Shown here: positions 41,301-47,300 of the stretch, piece after piece
Numbering within the stretch: the stretch's first letter is position 1
Layout: each line of letters starts with the position of its first letter
Source: JAGXFP01 sp046484585
GTDB lineage: Bacteria > Desulfobacterota > Desulfobulbia > Desulfobulbales > JAGXFP01
DNA length: 64,000 nt
Assembly (NCBI GenBank): GCA_046484585.1
Contig: JAWOIQ010000210.1
Span: forward strand, 1 to 64,000
Direction of reading: 5' to 3'
Translations under genes and position numbers: made by a program
Notes under the pieces: model-generated
Database searches by the model: none
Seen by the model: the letters and a program-made list of their open reading frames with translations, nothing else
What the model was told of the DNA's origin: nothing

Positions 41301-44300
41301 TAGTTATATAGGTCACGGTGGAGGGTATTCACAATCAGCTAGTGATTTAACTTATGGAGACTTCGCTGAGGCAAGTTTTGCCGGATCTGGGAATACGTAT
41401 AGTTCTTCTAGTGTTATAAAATCTGGTGGTGGCTTGGTGCGAATTAAAACCAAAGAAATGGCCGTCTTTGGAGTGATTACAGCAAATGGTTTGAGTGATT
41501 ATACATCCACAGGGGCAGGTGGCGGCATTCATTTAGAGGTTTCCTCTCTGTCAGGCAATGGAATGATAACAGCTAATGGCGGATATCCTAAATATGGTTG
41601 GTATAAATCCGAGGTGAAAACGGGATCTGGTGGGATTATCAGTGTCGTTTACGATAATATCTCTTTCGATCAGGCAAATATTCAAGCATATGGTGGAGGT
41701 TACACGAATTCAAATGATCCCCAGGCAGTTGGCGGGGCCGGTACCGTTTATTTAAAAGAAAGGGTGACGGATGGCGGCCATCTTGTTGTTGACGGCGGCT
41801 ACGGGTTAAATACTGAGCAATGGACTGAATTGAGAAGTATAGGCCAGCATAAGATTAGTGGCTTGACAGACCTCGGGGATGGAACTTGGCGGATTGATTT
41901 GGCGGATGACGGACAGCTGCCGCTTGCCAATAGAATCGACGGTCTTGGCATGCGGGGCCTTGTTGTCGATCTGGATGCTGCCGATTACGAGGGGCCGTTC
42001 TATACGATCACCGATAGCGGCGATGATTGGCTGGTTATCGATACTGCCGGCGGGTCTTTACCTGATACCATTATTGGTAACGACCTGATCGGAGTTATCA
42101 ATCTAAGCGGATTGACCCTTGCAAACAGCGCTCGTCTCAAGACTTCGGATCGTTTGGTAATACCAGATCCCGGGAAAGTGGAGATTTCTGAAGGTACCAA
42201 GCTGGTATTCGGACAGATGCCTGGCTGGGATAAAGTTCTTTGGCCTCAGAATTATGAACTTAATCTTACGGCTGATCAACATGTCGCTTTCTTGTCACTC
42301 ATAGATGTCGCATTGAATATTGACGGTCAGCTTGTTGTCGCAGGTGATTTAGAGGCGGTAGGGATAGGTGCGAATATCAGTGCGGATGGGATAAATGTTG
42401 GCGGCAGTTGCTTTATCGATGGTGCGACCATGAACGTTAATGGTTCTCTTAACGTTGTCGACGAACTTGCCTTGGCTGGTGCCGGTAGCATTCTTCGTGC
42501 CGATGAGATCGCTGTCGGCGGTAGCTTCCTTGTAGACGATGCGACAATTATTACCTCTGATATCAAGGTAACCGGCTACTTTGGTTCCCTGAAAGTGATG
42601 GGTGCAGGTAAGATTACGGTCCCTGATCCGGAAGAAGACATTGTTTATCCGCTTCTTCTGGATGTAGCAGGGGAGGTTTATGTCGGGCCGGATGCCAGCA
42701 TAGATCTTGACGGCAAGGGATATCCCGGAAGGCGTACGGTTAATTTTATCTCTACATATGGTAGTGCCGGCGGCAGTCATAGTGGCCCAGGAGGATATTA
42801 TACTTACTATTCATCTAGCTCCTTGGATAGCGACTCAAATTACGGTGATTTCACCGAGGCCCGCTTTGCCGGAGCTGGAAGCCAAAATTACAGTGGAGCC
42901 GCTGGCGGTGGTTTGGTACGGATTAAGGCTGGTTATCTGACTCTCGATGGTGTGATTCAAGCCAATGGAGCACCATTTTACTATTCAGCAGCCGGTGGTG
43001 GTATCCATCTGGATGTCGGCTCTCTGACTGGTCTTGGTCAGATTATGGCTAATGGTGGTGTCAACTCGGCTTATTCTGGTTCTGGCGGAATCGTTAGTGT
43101 TGTTTACGACAATATTTCCTTTGATCAGACTGCCATTCAAGCCTATAGCGGTACTCGCAACTCTTATTTAAATGTTTTTTCCCGACAAGGGGCGTCCGGC
43201 ACTGTTTATTTGAAGGAGAGGAATGTGGAAGGCGGCCATCTTGTTGTTGATGGTGGTCTTGGTGGTGACACAGATAATTGGACGGAGTTGAGGAGTGTCG
43301 GTCAGCATCAAATCAGCGGACTTACAGATCTCGGTGACGGGACCTGGCGGGTTGGCCTAGCCTTGGAAAGTCTGCCGCCGACTGTCAATAGGATTGACAA
43401 TCTTGGCTTGCGGGGCCTTGTTGTTGATTTAAACGCTGCCGATGACGAAGGTCCATTCTACACCATCACCGATAGTGGCGATAATTGGCTGGTAATTGAT
43501 ACCGACGGCACGTTATTGCCCGATAGCCTCATTGGTAATAATCTGATCGGGGTTACCCATTTAAGCGGATTGACTCTTAAGAATGGCGCTCAACTCAAAA
43601 CACTGGATCGTTTGGTGATTTCCGATCCGAATAAAGTGGAGATTGCTGAGTATACAAAACTAACCGTCGGGCAAATGGTGGGCTGGGAAGAAATGACCTG
43701 GCCTCAGAACTATGAAATTAATCTGACCGGTGACCAAGAGGTTTCCTCTCTGGCAATTACTGATACGTCGGTGACCATTAACGGTCGGCTTGATGTTATC
43801 GGCGACTTTGCCGCGGGAGCAAATACTGTGATCAGCGCAAATGAGATCGTTGTTGGCGGTAATTGCCTTATTGATGGTGCGACCGTTATTACTACTGATA
43901 TCAAGTTAACCGGGGAGCTTGGAAACCTGGAAGTAATAGGCACAGGTAAAATTACAGTCCCCGATCCTGAAGAAACTATACTGTATCCGCTTAATTTGGA
44001 GGTCGGCGGAGAGTTGTATGTTGGACCGGATGCCAGCATAGATCTTAATGGCAAAGGGTATCCGAAGGGGAAAACAGTTGGTTTTCAGTCTCATTCTACT
44101 GCTGGCAGTCATGGGGGGATTGGTAGTTATGGTTCAGATGGTCGAACTTATGGAAATTATGAGGATGCCGGATTTGCGGGTGCTGGAGGGTATAATTATT
44201 CCAATTCACACAATTATAACGGCGGTGGGTTAGTTCGGATCAAGGCTGGAGACCTGACTGTCGATGGTGCAATCCAGGCTAACGGGGCTTATCTGAATTA

Positions 44301-47300
44301 TTACAGTTCAGGAGCTGGCGGTGGTATCCATCTGGATATCGGGTCTCTCTCGGGAGTTGGTCAGATTCTGGCCAATGGTGGTACTGCAAGAGGCTCCACT
44401 GGTTCTGGTGGGCGTATAAGCATAGTCTATGATGAGCTGGTGTTTGATTTAACAAATATCCAGGCAACAGGTGGTAGACGAACCTACTACGACCCCGGTG
44501 ATATTCGGGGCCAGGGTGCAGCCGGGACGGTTTATCTCAAGGAGCGACGCGCAGACACCGGGCATCTGGTTGTTGATAACGGCACCGCAGGGCAAACAGA
44601 TCAGTGGACTCCTCTTCGGAGTATCGGTCAACAGGAAATTATCGCGATTGAACAGCTTGTCGATGGCACCTGGCGGATTGAGGTTGACGGTACTCCTTGG
44701 CTATCAGTCCATGATTCCCTTGATCAACTCGGATTAATCGGCTTGAGCGTCGATTTGGATTCTTCTGATGAAATAGGTCCATTTTATCCGGTTATTGATA
44801 ACGGTGATAACTGGTTGTTGATCGAAACGGCAGGTGATGTATTAACAGGTCTTGTTGGTAATGATTTGATCGGGGTCACCGAGCTTTCGGCTTTATCTGT
44901 AAACAACGGTGCGCGCCTGAAGACTTCTGACCGTCTGGTAATCAGCAATCTTGACAATCTGAATCTTGATGGCGCTTCCGGAATTGGTTTTGGACAATTT
45001 CAGGGATTGGAGACTTACCCCTGGCCCAGGGGCATATCATTTATCATAGATGCGGATCAGCAAGTCCAGTCTTTAAATATTGTAGATGGTTCAAATATCG
45101 TTTTTAACCGTTCCTTAACGGTAGCTGGTAATTTGACGGTGAGCGGTACGGCCTCATTAACTGCCAGTCCTCTTATTGTAGCAGGCAATATGATAGTGAG
45201 CGGTACAACCGACCTAACTGCCACATCTGTCACTGTGGGAGGAGATCTTGATGTGACGGCTGCCAATTTGGAGCTTGGGGTTTTAGGGCCGATTACTGTC
45301 AATGGAAATGTGTTTGTTACGGGTGATACGACCGGTGGTTCAGTTATTACAGTTCCGCCTGCGGAAGAGAACACTGAACGGCTCTATAGCCTTGATTTTG
45401 ATGTGGCAAATCAATTTTTTATAGATTCCGCCTCTATGATTGATCTGGATGGCAAAGGTTATCCAGGAAAAACCACGGTCGGTTTTACTCCTTATTGGAC
45501 AAAGGCCGGTGGCAGTCATGGTGGCTCTGGAGGAATTGATTCTAGCTATTCATATTCATCAGATGATTATAGTTACGGTGATTTCACCGAGGCCCGCTTT
45601 GCTGGAGCTGGAAGTGGATATTCTAGTTATGATGGCGGCGGTTTCGTTCGGGTCAAGGCTGTTGATCTGGCCGTCGACGGTGTGATTCAAGCTAATGGAG
45701 CAGGGTACGATCATTCTGGGGCTGGTGGTGGCATTCATCTCGATGTCAACTCTCTGACGGGTGCCGGCCAGATTATGGCTAACGGCGGCAGCAGCTATAG
45801 GGATTATACAGGTTCTGGAGGAAGGATCAGTGTTGTTTACGATAACTTGTCTTTTGATGAAGCCAACCTGCAAGCATCCGGGGGTATACGAGATCGTAAT
45901 CCGACATTGTATGCAAATCAGGGTGCGGCCGGCACCGTCTATCTGAAAAATAATACTTTTGGTACGGATCGGTTGATTGTTGATAATGGGACTGCCGGGA
46001 CGACTGACCGTTGGACAACTCTTAGAAGGAGTGTAGGTCAACAGAAAATTACCAGTGCTGAAGAACTGTTTGACGGCACTTGGCGTATAGAAGTTGACGG
46101 CACGCCCTGGCTATCAAGGCAGGACTCTCTTGACCAACTTGGTTTAAGCGGCCTCCAGGTTGACTTGGACGCCTCAGATTCTCTTGGGCCATTCTTCCAG
46201 GTGGTCGACAATGGTGATAACTGGTTAATAATTGATACCTTAGGGGATTCCCTGGCTGGAGTTGTCGACAAGAATTTGATCGGTGTCATCGAAGTTGCTG
46301 AATTAACCATCCGAAATGGCGCTCGATTGCATACAGGAGACCGATTGGTGTTGCCTGATTCTTCGAACCTGACTGTTAATGGGGCAAGCGGTCTGTCCTT
46401 CGGGCAACTGAGGGGCTGGGAAGAAATGTTTTGGCCTGCTGATTTCAAGTTATTTCTTAACGGCGATCAGGATCTGCAAAGCCTTGTGGTTGATAATTGG
46501 AGTCTCCATGTGGATGGAGACCTCACAGTTCATAATAATTTAGAAATATTGGGAATCGATACGGTGGTTCGGGCTCACTCCGTGATCACTGCTGCGGACA
46601 TCTTGCTGAATGACGCCATTCTGGAAACTCCCAGACTGGTTAGCCAGGGCAACATGATCTTGCAAGGGGAGGCAATTCTGACAGTTCCTGCCCCAGAGAC
46701 TATACCGTCTGATTTGTATTTGTGGGTTGACCGGCATCTTGGGATCGGACCACAGGCTGCGATCAACATGGATGGTAAGGGTTATCCAACTAGAATCGTA
46801 ATCCCTTATTTAGATAGGCAAAATCGCCGAATTCTGAATTTTGAAATAGCTTCTTGTTACGGCGGTCTCAGCTCTTCAAGTACTACGGATTGTAGTTATG
46901 GAGATTATTCTTTTGCTCGTTTTGCAGGTTCAGGAGGAAACTATTCGAATTCAGGCGCCGGTGGTGGTTCTGGTTTTATCCATGCCGATACATTGAATCT
47001 GGATGGGCTCATCTCTGCCAATGGCTCGGATGACAAATATTCTGCCGGGGCCGGCGGTGGTATCCATTTGGAGGTTCTTTCCGATTTTTTTGGCACAGGT
47101 AGTATAAGCGCCCAGGGCGGAGATTCTACCTCTTCAGGTAGTAATGCTGGTGGTGGTGGCCGGATCAGTGTGGCGGTTGATGATGCTGATTATAATTTCC
47201 TCGGCACATATTCGGCTGCCGGCGATACAGATGGAGGCGCCAGGATTGGTGGCGCCGGGACGGTGTATATCGGCAAGGAAAGCAATTGGAGTAATGGTGA